Below are positions 8,577 to 16,896 of a DNA stretch of 64,000 bases, piece by piece. The translations under genes were made by a program, and so were the position numbers. How positions within the stretch are numbered: position 1 is the first letter of the stretch; the number at the start of each line of letters is the position of its first letter. Below the pieces are notes generated by a model. That model did no database searches. It worked only from the letters and a program-made list of their open reading frames with translations, and was not told where the DNA came from. This stretch comes from Nocardioides marmorisolisilvae (GTDB taxonomy: Bacteria > Actinomycetota > Actinomycetes > Propionibacteriales > Nocardioidaceae): NCBI RefSeq assembly GCF_003725775.1, contig NZ_RJSG01000005.1:867-64866 (forward strand). The letters run 5' to 3'.

Positions 8577-9437
8577 CTACTTGGCGGAGAAGGCCCGGGT
8601 GCCCTTGACCAGGTACAGGCCCTTGATCCCGCTGTGGCGCTGGGCGAAGACGAGCTCCTTGACGATGTTGCCCATCGTGTTGCTCACCGGCGTCACCGAC
8701 AGACCCACGGAGATCGTCGAGAGCACGCCGACCGGGTGGCCGGCCGCGTCCATGAAGCCGCTCCCGGAGTCACCGGGGATGCCCGGGTTGCCGGTGGTCA
8801 GGGTGTAGGCGAGGCCGCCGCCGACGACACCGGTCACGCTGCCGGACTTGGAGGCCGCGGTGCCGCTGCGCAGTCCCGAGTTGCCCACGGTGTAGATCTT
8901 CGCGCCGGCCTTGAGCAGCGTCGTGCTGATCGCGCTCGGACCACCCCAGACCGGGACGGTCGGGTTCACCTTGCCGACGTAGGCGGGGTCGACCCGGACC
9001 AGCGCCAGGTCGTTGTAGGCGCAGAGCGCCATGCCCTTGGCTCCGATCTTCTGCATCGTGTTCCACGAGCTGTACGCCAGCCTGCCGGTACCCAGCGTCG
9101 TGCCGCCGGAGAGCAGGTTGCCCCCGGTCACGAACTCGACCTTGGTGCCCAGCGGCAGCGACTTGGTCTTGCAGCCGTTGGTGTCGGTCGAGGAGCCGGT
9201 CCCGGCGCAGTGCGCGGCGTACCCGACGTACACGCGGCCGGAGGCGTCCTTGAAGACGAAGTTAGCGGTGCACTGCGCACCGGCGGTGACCATCTGCACT
9301 CCCGGCTTGATGGTGGCCTTGGACTCCGACGCCCAGGTCGAGGCGGCGCCGGCGGTCGGTACGGCGGCCAGGACGGCCCCGACGAGCGTGGCAGCGCCGA
9401 GCAGGGCGGTGATCAGGCGCGGACGTGCAGCAGACAT
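8577..9437 (-). CDS. secreted trypsin-like serine protease
   Basis: The 286-residue precursor has a clear signal peptide (hydrophobic segment LITALLGAATLVGAVLAAV ending in TAGAA). The chymotrypsin-fold catalytic triad is visible as His76 in YAAHCAG, Asp143 in YNDLALV and Ser224 in GDSGSG. Cys pairs, such as QC near residue 55 with C77, suggest disulfides in an exported enzyme. It resembles short actinobacterial S1 proteases without extra domains. The next gene upstream is moeZ on the same strand, but 130 bp containing a hairpin repeat separates them, so it is probably a separate unit. The substrate is unknown. Confidence 0.85.
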   Translation of the reverse strand: MSAARPRLITALLGAATLVGAVLAAVPTAGAASTWASESKATIKPGVQMVTAGAQCTANFVFKDASGRVYVGYAAHCAGTGSSTDTNGCKTKSLPLGTKVEFVTGGNLLSGGTTLGTGRLAYSSWNTMQKIGAKGMALCAYNDLALVRVDPAYVGKVNPTVPVWGGPSAISTTLLKAGAKIYTVGNSGLRSGTAASKSGSVTGVVGGGLAYTLTTGNPGIPGDSGSGFMDAAGHPVGVLSTISVGLSVTPVSNTMGNIVKELVFAQRHSGIKGLYLVKGTRAFSAK

Positions 9438-9526
9438 GCGGTGTATCCCCCGTGCAGCAGTGATGAGTACGGGTTCAACGACAACGGCCGCCCTTTGGCT
9501 ACGAGGACGGCCGCTGTACTTCGAGA

Positions 9527-9555
9527 CGGTTGCTGCGCAACCTCCTCAGCAACCG
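9527..9555. terminator. hairpin repeat downstream of moeZ
   Basis: CGGTTGCTG (9527-9535) pairs with CAGCAACCG (9547-9555) around an 11-nt loop. The element lies 13 bp beyond the moeZ stop and probably ends moeZ transcription. The same wording (TTCGAGACGGTTGCTGCG) looks like a dispersed extragenic repeat of this group rather than a unique terminator. It has no strong T tail. Confidence 0.45.
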
Positions 9556-9567
9556 GACTTCAAAGCG

Positions 9568-10767
9568 TCAGTACGACGGCTGCGAGGGGTCGATCTGGTT
9601 GACCCAGGCCACCACGCCACCGCCCACGTGCACGGCGTCGGAGTAGCCGGCACCCTTCACGATGGCGAGCGTCTCGGCGGACCGCACACCGGTCTTGCAG
9701 TGCATCACGATCTGCTTGTCGGCCGGCAGCTTCTCCAGCGCGGTCCCGTTGAGGAAGTCGCCCTTGGGGATCAGCACCGAGCCGGGGATCTTGTTGATGT
9801 CGTACTCGACGGCCTCACGGACGTCGACCAGCACGAAGTCGCGCTCGCCGTTCTCGCGCTCCTTCAGCATGTGCTCGAGCTGCTGCACCGAGATCGTCGA
9901 GCCGACCGCGGCGTCCGCGGCCTCGTCGGAGATCGCGCCGCAGAAGGTGTCGTAGTCGATGAGCTCGGTGACGGTGGCGTTCTCACCGCACAGCGCGCAG
10001 TTCGGGTCCTTGCGGACCTTCAGCTTGCGGTACTCCATCTCCAGGGCGTCGTAGATCATCAGCTTGCCGACCAGCGGGTCGCCCACACCGGTGAGCAGCT
10101 TGATGGCCTCGTTGACCTGGATCGAGCCGATGCTCGCGCACAGCACCCCGAGCACGCCGCCCTCGGCGCAGCTGGGGACCATGCCCGGGGGCGGCGGCTC
10201 GGGGTACAGGCAGCGGTAGCACGGGGCGTCGTCGACCAGGGTCGGCGCGAACACGCTGGCCTGGCCGTCGAAGCGGTAGATCGAGCCCCACACGTAGGGG
10301 ATCCCGAGGAAGTACGCCGCGTCGTTGACCATGTAGCGGGTGGCGAAGTTGTCGGTGCCGTCGACGATCAGGTCGTAGCCCTTGAAGACCTCGAACACGT
10401 TGTCGTTGTCGAGGCGCTCGTTGTGCAGGACGACGTTCACGTACGGGTTGATCTCGGCGATCGACTCCTGGGCCGAGAGGCCCTTGGGCTTGTCGATGTC
10501 GCTGACGCCGTGGATGACCTGGCGCTGCAGGTTCGACTCGTCGACGGTGTCGAACTCGGCGATACCGAGGGTGCCGACGCCGGCCGCGGCCAGGTAGAGC
10601 AGGGCCGGGCTACCGAGGCCACCGGCACCGATGACCAGCACCTTGGCGTTCTTCAGCCGCTTCTGACCGATCATGCCGACGTCCGGGATGATCAGGTGGC
10701 GGCTGTAACGACGGACCTCGTCGATGGTCAGCTCGTCAGCGGGCTCAACCAGTGCAGGCAGGGACAC
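9568..10767 (-). CDS. moeZ: MoeZ: adenylyltransferase/rhodanese sulfurtransferase
   Basis: The 399-residue protein joins a ThiF/MoeB adenylation domain (RYSRHLIIPDVG, ATP site VLVIGAGGLGSP, DGTDNFATRY) to a C-terminal rhodanese domain with active-site Cys357 in HCKTGVRSAE. Two CxxC pairs (CYRC and CALC) hold the structural zinc. Such proteins activate the C-terminal Gly of ubiquitin-like sulfur carriers (MoaD, CysO, ThiS types) and transfer sulfur to them for molybdopterin, cysteine and thio-metabolite synthesis. Length and order match actinobacterial MoeZ. The position upstream of a TetR/DUF3107 pair recalls Rv3206c. Confidence 0.93.
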   Translation of the reverse strand: MSLPALVEPADELTIDEVRRYSRHLIIPDVGMIGQKRLKNAKVLVIGAGGLGSPALLYLAAAGVGTLGIAEFDTVDESNLQRQVIHGVSDIDKPKGLSAQESIAEINPYVNVVLHNERLDNDNVFEVFKGYDLIVDGTDNFATRYMVNDAAYFLGIPYVWGSIYRFDGQASVFAPTLVDDAPCYRCLYPEPPPPGMVPSCAEGGVLGVLCASIGSIQVNEAIKLLTGVGDPLVGKLMIYDALEMEYRKLKVRKDPNCALCGENATVTELIDYDTFCGAISDEAADAAVGSTISVQQLEHMLKERENGERDFVLVDVREAVEYDINKIPGSVLIPKGDFLNGTALEKLPADKQIVMHCKTGVRSAETLAIVKGAGYSDAVHVGGGVVAWVNQIDPSQPSY

Positions 10768-10802
10768 GACACTCCTCGGTGCGGGTGGATCAGGGGCCGC
10801 TG

Positions 10803-13800
10803 CTAGAACGGCTTCTCGGTCGGTGTAACACCGCCGCTGGGTTCAGTGTTCCCCGCGATCCCGGTCGGGTTGGCCGACGGTCCGTTATTCGGAACGGGCG
10901 TCCGCGTGGGCTGCGGTGTGAACGGCGTCGACGGGGCGAACGGGATCCGCGGCTGCTCGGTCGGCTTCTTCGTCGGCTTCTTGGTCGGCGTCGCCTTGGG
11001 CCCGTTCACGAACGGCTCGTCGGTCACCGGTACGGCGTAGACGACAGAGTTCGACAGGTAGACCGACCCGTTGAAGTCCGAGCAGGTGATCAGCACCAGG
11101 CGGCCGGGGCCCTGCAGGGTGAAGATCGAGGCGGCGTCACGGGCCAGCGTCGCGGTCGAGTAGACGCGCGAACGCTGGACGACGTAGCCGATCCAGCCGG
11201 CATCGGTCCGCACCCGGATGGTGTCGCCGGCGACGAGTTCACCCAGGTGGTCGAACGCGCCACCACCGGTGTGCACGGTGTGACCGGTCACGACGGCCGA
11301 GCCGTTCTCGGCGCCGGCGCCGCGACCCTCCTGCCACCAGCCCAGGACCTGCGGGTCATCCGGCGGCAGCAGCTCGCCGGTCTGACCGCTGATCGGAACG
11401 ACCTGCGAGTCGACCTTGAGCCGCGGGACCTGGACTTCGAGCGGGTCACCGGCCGAGGCCAGGGCGCGGCCGGCCAGCGGGCCACCGGGCTGCTGGATCC
11501 CGACCGGACCGTTGAAGCCACCGGTGTTCGGGTCGATGACCGGGTCGATCACCTGCGGGGTCTGGGCGCTGTCCGGGAACAGGTTCGAGATCGTGGACGG
11601 GACCGCCGGCACCAGGAACGGGACAGCGGCGCACACGCACAGGAAGCCGACGACGGCGATCACCTTGGCGGCCTTCTGCGTGCGGGTCGCCGGACGCTTG
11701 GGGGCGCGCACCAGCGGGATCGCGTTCGCCTTCGCAGCGCGCTTGCGCTCGCGGCGGGTGCGCGGCGGGTGCTCCGGAGCCCAGTCCTCGGGCAGCGAGT
11801 CCTCGGGGTCGGCCTTCGGGTCGATGACCTCGACCGGGTCGTCAGCAGCCGCGATCGGTGCGTCGACGATCGGCGCATTGCCGTGCCGCAGCACGCTGAC
11901 GTCACGCAGGAACCCGGCCGCGAAGTCAGCCGAGTCCTCGTCCGGAACGACAACCACGTGCAGGGCATCGGCCTCGGCGGCGGCTTCCTGAGGAGCTTCT
12001 GCTTCGACGCTGGGTTCCTGCGGTTCCGCAGGCGTCTCGACGGGCTTGGTCTCGGTAGCGCCGAAGAGCGCGGCGAGCTGCGTTGCCCGCCAGGAGTCCG
12101 GGTCCGGGCCGGGCACGCGGCCCTTGCCGACCAGGGACTGGTCAGCCGGCGCTTCCTCCACCGGGGCGTCCTCGACCGGGGCCTCCTCGACCGGCGCCTC
12201 CGCCGCGGGACCGTCCTCGAGCGGCAGCCCGATGACCTCGTCCTCGTCGTCACGCGCGGCCTTCTTGCGACCGAACCACCCGCGCTTCGGCTGGGGCTCC
12301 TCGACGGGCTCGGCGACCTCGGGCTCGGCGACCTCGAGCTCGGCGTCCGCGAGGACGGCCACGGGCTCGGGGGTTTCGACAGGCTCAACCGGCGAGGGTT
12401 GCTCCGGCTCGGTCTCGAGCTGGACCTCAGCCTCGGGCTCCGCCTCGACCGGCGGCGTTGCCGCGGCCTCGACGATCTCGGGCGCAGCCTTCTTGCGCCG
12501 GAACCGACCGCGCTTCTTGGGCTCGTCTTCGATCGCCTGGGGAGCAGGCTCCTCGACGACCTCAACGGGGTGGTCGTCGCGAGGGGCGACGAGGCCGAAG
12601 AACGCGGCGACGTCCGGGTCGAGTGCGGCAGCCGGCGGAGCGTCTACGAGCTCGGGCTCATCTGTCTCGACTGCAGCGGTCGCCTCGGTCGCCTCGGCGA
12701 CGGGCTCGTCGATCGCAGGGGCCTCGACGAGGGCGTCCTCGGCAACCGGAGCTTCCTCGACCCGAGCTTCCTCGGCGGGGGCTTCCTCGACAACCGCAGC
12801 GTCCTCGACGTCCGCCGGAGCGGCGACCTGCTCCTCGGACTCGAGCCCGCTCAGACCAAAGAACGCCGCGACGTTGGAGTCGAGGGAGAGCGCCTCTTCG
12901 ACCTCAGGAGGCGTCTCGACCCGCTTGCTCTTGCGCCACCAGCGACCCTTCGGCACCGGCGCGGGCACTGCCGGGGATGCCGGGGGCGCGGGGGTTTCGA
13001 CAGGCTCAACCAGCGAGGTCGGCTCGGGGGTTTCGACAGGCTCAACCAGCGAGGTCGGCTCGGGGGGTTCGACGAGCTCAACCAGCGAGGCCGGCTCGGG
13101 GGTTTCGACGAACTCAACCGGCGAGAGCTCTTCGGGTTCGACGTACCAGTCAGCCCCGGCGTACGCGGGCTGCTCGGGCTCGACGAACGCGGGCTGCTCC
13201 GGCTCGACGTACGACTCCGGCTCGAAGAAGGGCTCGGGCTCGAAGAAGGGCTCGGGCTCGAAGTACGGCTCCGGCTCTGGCTCCGACTCCGACGGAGCGG
13301 GCGCCAGGAAAGCTGGCGGCTCCCAGACGGGCTCGGGGGTTGAGACGGGCTCGGGGGTTGAGACCGGCTCGGGGGTTTCGACAGGCTCGACCAGTGCGGT
13401 CGGCTCGGGCTCGGCGACCACGGCCGGCTCGGGCCAGTGAGCGGCCGGACCGAACAGCGCAGCCAGGGTCGGGTCCGAGATGAAGGACTCGGGTCCCGGA
13501 GGCGGTGCCGGCTCTGCTTCTGCCTCGACGACCGCTTCAGGGATTTCGACAGGCTCAACCAGCAAGTCGGACTGAGGCTCAACCACCGCGGCCGGCTCGG
13601 GGGTTTCGACAGGCTCAACCGGCACGTCGGGCTCGGGCTCGACCAACGCGGCCGGCTCAGGGGTTTCGACAGGCTCAACCAGCACATCGGGCTCGGGCTC
13701 AACCACCGCGGCCGGTTCGGGGGTTTCGACAAGCTCAACCGGCAAGTCGGGCTCGGGCTCCGGGAGCCGCTGTTCGACGATCGGCGGAGGCGGAGGGATG

Positions 13801-14483
13801 AACGGCGGGGGCGGCGGGGTTTCGACAAGCTCAACCAGCGAATCCGGCTCAGGCTCACCCAGCGCATCAGGCGCGGGCTCCGGAGTGCGCTGCTCGACGA
13901 CGGTAGGCCCCGACGTCATGCCGAAGAGCGCAGCCAGGGTCGCGTCGAGCTCAGCCGGGTCGGGCTGGCCCTCCAGGGGCTCCTCGCTCGGAGGAGCGTC
14001 CGCGTTTCGCGCGCGGCTCAACCAGCGTCGGCGTGGTGCCTCGAGCACGTCGTCCGCCCCCCTTTCCATCTCCGGCGTCTCCGCCTCGCCACCCATCATC
14101 TCGCTGAGACCAACAGTCACGGCAGTGACGTCCGGGTGAATGTTCTTGTGCCGCGTGCGGCGCTGCTGCTCCTCGGCGGTCGGCTCGTTGTCCGTCTCGG
14201 CGGGTGCGGCGCCGTCGAGGGTCACGACGGACCCCTCCGAACCCTCCGAGCGCGGAAGCCCAGCGGTCGGTGACGCGCTGGGCTTCTGCGACTCCGCCGG
14301 GGCGGAGGGTGGTTCAGGTGTGGTGTCGGTCGGTTCGGGTGGAGCCGGAAGGCTCCGGTCCTGTTCCTCCCGACGCCACGGGATCAGCGCCGTGACACCG
14401 ACCACGAGAAGGCTGAGAGCGACGTTGCGAAGTCCCCTCCGAACGCCGCTCCCGGCCTTACTCGAGTCAGCTACGAGAGGCAC
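10803..14483 (-). CDS. giant sortase-domain membrane protein with long disordered region
   Basis: The protein has 1226 residues. The C-terminal part (about 1010-1155) is a sortase fold with His1068 in TGHTVH and Cys1134 in LITCSD. A membrane span (about 941-962) precedes it and a Thr/Pro-rich tail of about 70 residues follows. The first 936 residues are almost entirely Pro/Glu/Ala-rich and disordered. They carry about eleven copies of VE(P/L)VETPEP, five AA(L/F)FG motifs ending at residues 188, 345, 543, 630 and 808, and four Lys/Arg boxes with Trp or Phe (for example PKGRWWRKSKR). No Arg follows Cys1134 at the usual distance. The GTG start overlaps the upstream surface gene by 17 bp. The first 40 residues (including ALSLLVVGVTALI) are uncertain, and a later start near residue 120 is possible. 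It probably cleaves or anchors the neighbouring surface proteins. Confidence 0.75.
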   Translation of the reverse strand: MPLVADSSKAGSGVRRGLRNVALSLLVVGVTALIPWRREEQDRSLPAPPEPTDTTPEPPSAPAESQKPSASPTAGLPRSEGSEGSVVTLDGAAPAETDNEPTAEEQQRRTRHKNIHPDVTAVTVGLSEMMGGEAETPEMERGADDVLEAPRRRWLSRARNADAPPSEEPLEGQPDPAELDATLAALFGMTSGPTVVEQRTPEPAPDALGEPEPDSLVELVETPPPPPFIPPPPPIVEQRLPEPEPDLPVELVETPEPAAVVEPEPDVLVEPVETPEPAALVEPEPDVPVEPVETPEPAAVVEPQSDLLVEPVEIPEAVVEAEAEPAPPPGPESFISDPTLAALFGPAAHWPEPAVVAEPEPTALVEPVETPEPVSTPEPVSTPEPVWEPPAFLAPAPSESEPEPEPYFEPEPFFEPEPFFEPESYVEPEQPAFVEPEQPAYAGADWYVEPEELSPVEFVETPEPASLVELVEPPEPTSLVEPVETPEPTSLVEPVETPAPPASPAVPAPVPKGRWWRKSKRVETPPEVEEALSLDSNVAAFFGLSGLESEEQVAAPADVEDAAVVEEAPAEEARVEEAPVAEDALVEAPAIDEPVAEATEATAAVETDEPELVDAPPAAALDPDVAAFFGLVAPRDDHPVEVVEEPAPQAIEDEPKKRGRFRRKKAAPEIVEAAATPPVEAEPEAEVQLETEPEQPSPVEPVETPEPVAVLADAELEVAEPEVAEPVEEPQPKRGWFGRKKAARDDEDEVIGLPLEDGPAAEAPVEEAPVEDAPVEEAPADQSLVGKGRVPGPDPDSWRATQLAALFGATETKPVETPAEPQEPSVEAEAPQEAAAEADALHVVVVPDEDSADFAAGFLRDVSVLRHGNAPIVDAPIAAADDPVEVIDPKADPEDSLPEDWAPEHPPRTRRERKRAAKANAIPLVRAPKRPATRTQKAAKVIAVVGFLCVCAAVPFLVPAVPSTISNLFPDSAQTPQVIDPVIDPNTGGFNGPVGIQQPGGPLAGRALASAGDPLEVQVPRLKVDSQVVPISGQTGELLPPDDPQVLGWWQEGRGAGAENGSAVVTGHTVHTGGGAFDHLGELVAGDTIRVRTDAGWIGYVVQRSRVYSTATLARDAASIFTLQGPGRLVLITCSDFNGSVYLSNSVVYAVPVTDEPFVNGPKATPTKKPTKKPTEQPRIPFAPSTPFTPQPTRTPVPNNGPSANPTGIAGNTEPSGGVTPTEKPF
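12371..13840 (-). repeat. in-frame cluster of the dispersed GTTTCGACAGGCTCAACC repeat
   Basis: Copies start near 12371, 12993, 13029, 13065, 13110, 13373, 13541, 13601, 13661, 13721 and 13817. All lie inside the sortase gene in the same orientation and frame, and each is read as VE(P/L)VETPEP on the minus strand. The four from 13541 to 13740 are spaced exactly 60 bp apart, a tandem duplication of a 20-residue unit. The same sequence occurs outside genes at 7862 and 57716-57751. Confidence 0.85.
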
Positions 14484-15588
14484 CTCGGACCGGACGCAGG
14501 CCCAGACCGCCGGCGACCACCATCATGATCATGCCGGAGACGAGGAGGGCCAGGCCCTGCTCGCTGCGCAGGTCGTTGGTGACGGTCGTACCGGTCAGAC
14601 CGGCGTGGACGACGGTCGGCGTGGCAACCGACGGGGTGGCCGTCGGAACGTCGACCACATCGCAGTCGCCGACCTCGGCGAAGGTGTGCTCCCAGTGCGT
14701 CTGAGCACCCTCGGCGAGGACGTTCGGGTCGATCGCAGTCGCGTCAACGTCCACGGTGCCGCCGGGGACCAGGTCGCCGGTGACGACGTAGTGCACGCCG
14801 TCGACGTCCTTGGTCTCGATCTCCGGGCCGGCAACCTTCTTCTCCGGGACGGGGATCTCGGTGACCGGAGCCGGGTCCGGCAGGATGACGGCCGGGTCGG
14901 TGTCACAGGTCGGCTCGGTGAACTCCGGGGCGACCGGGGTGACCTCGGTCGGCGGGATCACGATGTCGCAGATCTCGGCCGCGTCGAAGTCGCCCTGGAT
15001 GACGAGCTGGGTCTGGTCCGCACCGTCGAAGGTGAAGCCCTGGTCGGCGGTGAAGGTGACGACCCAGTGGCCGCCCGGAGCCGAGCTGCCGCTGACGACG
15101 TAGGTCGCGTTCTGAGCGATCGGGTCGAGGCTCGGGGTGTTGTCGTTGTCGCAGTCCGGCTGCGTGACGTCGACGTCAGCGTTGGCCCGCGGGGTGTCGC
15201 CGTCGCAGCTCGCGGCGGTGATGTCACCGTCGTACTCGTGGAAGTTGCCCTGGTCGTCGGTGAAGGAGCCGATCAGGTCCGGCTTCGGGTCACCGGCGCT
15301 GTGGGCCTTGCCCTCGAAGGTGCCGTCGCTCTTCCACTTCTTGTTCGGGTCCTCGCGGTGCTGGAGGTGACCCTTGAGCTTGACCGAGTCGTCGTCGACG
15401 GAGATGAAGACGTACGGGTTCGAGTCAGAGCTGGTCGCGTGACAGATGCCGACCTTGTTCGCTGCCGCGTCCGCCGAGGTGGCGGTGGCCAGCAGCGCGA
15501 CGCCGCTGGACATGGTCAGCGCGCCGAAGGCGGCGATAACGGTGGCTACGCGACGCATGCGCGGACGCGTGGACTTCTTAATCCCCAT
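14467..15588 (-). CDS. secreted surface protein A of the sortase cluster
   Basis: The precursor has 373 residues and a signal peptide (ATVIAAFGALTMSSGVALLATATSA, then DAAAN). The mature N-terminus carries the domain ICHATSSDSNPYVFI...GHLQHREDPNKKWKSDGTF, also present in protein B. Two Cys-bracketed beta-domains follow; the last shares HYVVTGDL and THWEHTF with protein C. The C-terminus reads PTVVHAGLTG, then RSEQG, a hydrophobic span, and RPVRGASRS, a sorting-signal layout without LPxTG. The gene overlaps the sortase start by 17 bp, so the two are co-translated. Ligand and role are unknown. Confidence 0.8.
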   Translation of the reverse strand: MGIKKSTRPRMRRVATVIAAFGALTMSSGVALLATATSADAAANKVGICHATSSDSNPYVFISVDDDSVKLKGHLQHREDPNKKWKSDGTFEGKAHSAGDPKPDLIGSFTDDQGNFHEYDGDITAASCDGDTPRANADVDVTQPDCDNDNTPSLDPIAQNATYVVSGSSAPGGHWVVTFTADQGFTFDGADQTQLVIQGDFDAAEICDIVIPPTEVTPVAPEFTEPTCDTDPAVILPDPAPVTEIPVPEKKVAGPEIETKDVDGVHYVVTGDLVPGGTVDVDATAIDPNVLAEGAQTHWEHTFAEVGDCDVVDVPTATPSVATPTVVHAGLTGTTVTNDLRSEQGLALLVSGMIMMVVAGGLGLRPVRGASRS

Positions 15589-15782
15589 GTTGTGTGCCCC
15601 AGATCAGTAGTGCGGTACGGAAGTGCCCCCCAGGGCACGTAGTGACTTATCGAATGCCTCAACGAGTGGTTGCGGCAAAGGGTGATACACGCGGTCTAGT
15701 CCGCAAATCCGGACAAACCGCTACCAAACGCTTCGATACGTTTGGAATCAACTAGTTCTCGGCCTCAGGCGGGCATGCCGAA

Positions 15783-15812
15783 GTGGCGCACGGCACGTCT
15801 GCCGTGCGCCAC
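15783..15812 (-). terminator. hairpin terminator downstream of surface protein B
   Basis: GTGGCGCACGGCA and TGCCGTGCGCCAC form a perfect 13-bp stem with a 4-nt loop (CGTC), beginning 12 bp after the stop of the minus-strand surface gene. There is no T tract, as is common in high-GC actinobacteria. It separates surface protein B from surface protein A. Confidence 0.7.
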
Positions 15813-15823
15813 CTCGACAAGGG

Positions 15824-16642
15824 TCAGCGGCGGGCGCCCCGCGGCCGGGCGAGGCCGGCAGCAGCCACCATCAGCAGCAGGCCCGAGGCCAGCAGCGCCA
15901 TGCCCTGCTCGGTCCGCAGGTCCGAGACCGTCACCGGGGTGCCGATCAGACCGGCGTGCACGACCGTCGGGGTCGCGACCACCGGCGGCTTCGGCTCGGT
16001 CGGCGGAGTGACGGTGCAGTCCGCGGCGTCGCTGAAGGTGTGATCGAACTGGAGCTCCTGGGCGTCGTCGGCGAAGGTGTAGCCGTCGTCGACGGTCGCG
16101 GTCACGGTGACCGACTCACCCGGAGCAACGGTGCCTTCGAGCGCGAAGGTCACGTGGTCGCCCTCGGTCGAGTACGACGGGCTGTTGTCGTTGGCGCAGC
16201 TCGGGTCCACGAACGTCGCGCTCGCGGTCGTCTCGACCGGCGGCGGGACGTCCTGGTTGCCACAGGTCTCGGAGTTCACCACACCGTCCAGCACGACCAG
16301 GTTGCCCTCGGGGTCGGTGTAGTCACCGATGATGTCCGGCTTCGGCTGACCCTTGGTGTGCGCGACGCCGTTGAAGGTGCCGTCCGACTTCCACCTCTTG
16401 TTGGGGTCGTTGCGGTGCTTCAGGTGGCCCTGCAGCTTCACGGAGTCGTTGTCCACCGTGATGAAGGTGTACGGGTTCGAGTCCGAGCTGGTCGCGTGGC
16501 AGATGTTCACGGGCGTCTTGTCCGCGTTGGCCGCCGGTGCCGCGGCGAGCAGGACGACCCCGCTGCCCATCACCAGGGTGCCGAGCGCCGCGACGAAGGT
16601 CGCGATCCGCCGGCGCGAGCGCTGCTGTGATCTCGTGGTCAT
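15824..16642 (-). CDS. secreted surface protein B of the sortase cluster
   Basis: The protein has 272 residues. The start ATG (MTTRSQQ) follows GGGGGC. The signal peptide contains ATFVAALGTLVMGSGVVLLAAA and ends near ANADK. The first domain is a close paralogue of that in protein A (NICHATSSDSNPYTFITVDNDS, GHLKHRNDPNKRWKSDG). One Cys-bracketed beta-domain follows, with DHVTFALEGTVAPGESVTV and FDHTFSDAADC, matched in protein C. The tail is PTVVHAGLIG, RTEQG, a membrane span and RPRGARR. Strong conservation of the tail across three otherwise diverged neighbours suggests a shared processing signal. Confidence 0.8.
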   Translation of the reverse strand: MTTRSQQRSRRRIATFVAALGTLVMGSGVVLLAAAPAANADKTPVNICHATSSDSNPYTFITVDNDSVKLQGHLKHRNDPNKRWKSDGTFNGVAHTKGQPKPDIIGDYTDPEGNLVVLDGVVNSETCGNQDVPPPVETTASATFVDPSCANDNSPSYSTEGDHVTFALEGTVAPGESVTVTATVDDGYTFADDAQELQFDHTFSDAADCTVTPPTEPKPPVVATPTVVHAGLIGTPVTVSDLRTEQGMALLASGLLLMVAAAGLARPRGARR

Positions 16643-16896
16643 GTGGTGCCCCCAGACGTTCGAGTGAAGAGAGTGAGTAGAGGGAGGTAGAGCCCCGCCC
16701 GAACGACGCCTCCTGCCATGGAAATCCGTGGCGCTGACTACCAGCAATGACCCTCTTGGGTGGTATCCACAGGACGATCCCGACATACCGGGACCAAGCG
16801 TTCTCCACAGCCCGCACCGTGGGACCTCCCTCGGACTGCGGTGACTCCGGAGTAGGCTCGCGCCACCTCGACACCCCGACAGCACGGAGGCCCTGC

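Noticed and set aside
9438-9567. A small gene between the protease and moeZ
   Set aside because: The sequence is a hairpin repeat with no sustained coding frame. It fits a terminator and promoter region.
10752-13343. An 863-codon plus-strand frame opposite the sortase gene
   Set aside because: Its Arg/Leu/Asp-rich sequence mirrors the repetitive codons of the sortase linker. There is no family match, no start context and no upstream signals.
13541-13740. Regular 60-bp spaced repeats resembling a short CRISPR array
   Set aside because: The intervening sequences are also similar to each other, everything stays in frame with the sortase gene, and there are no cas genes.
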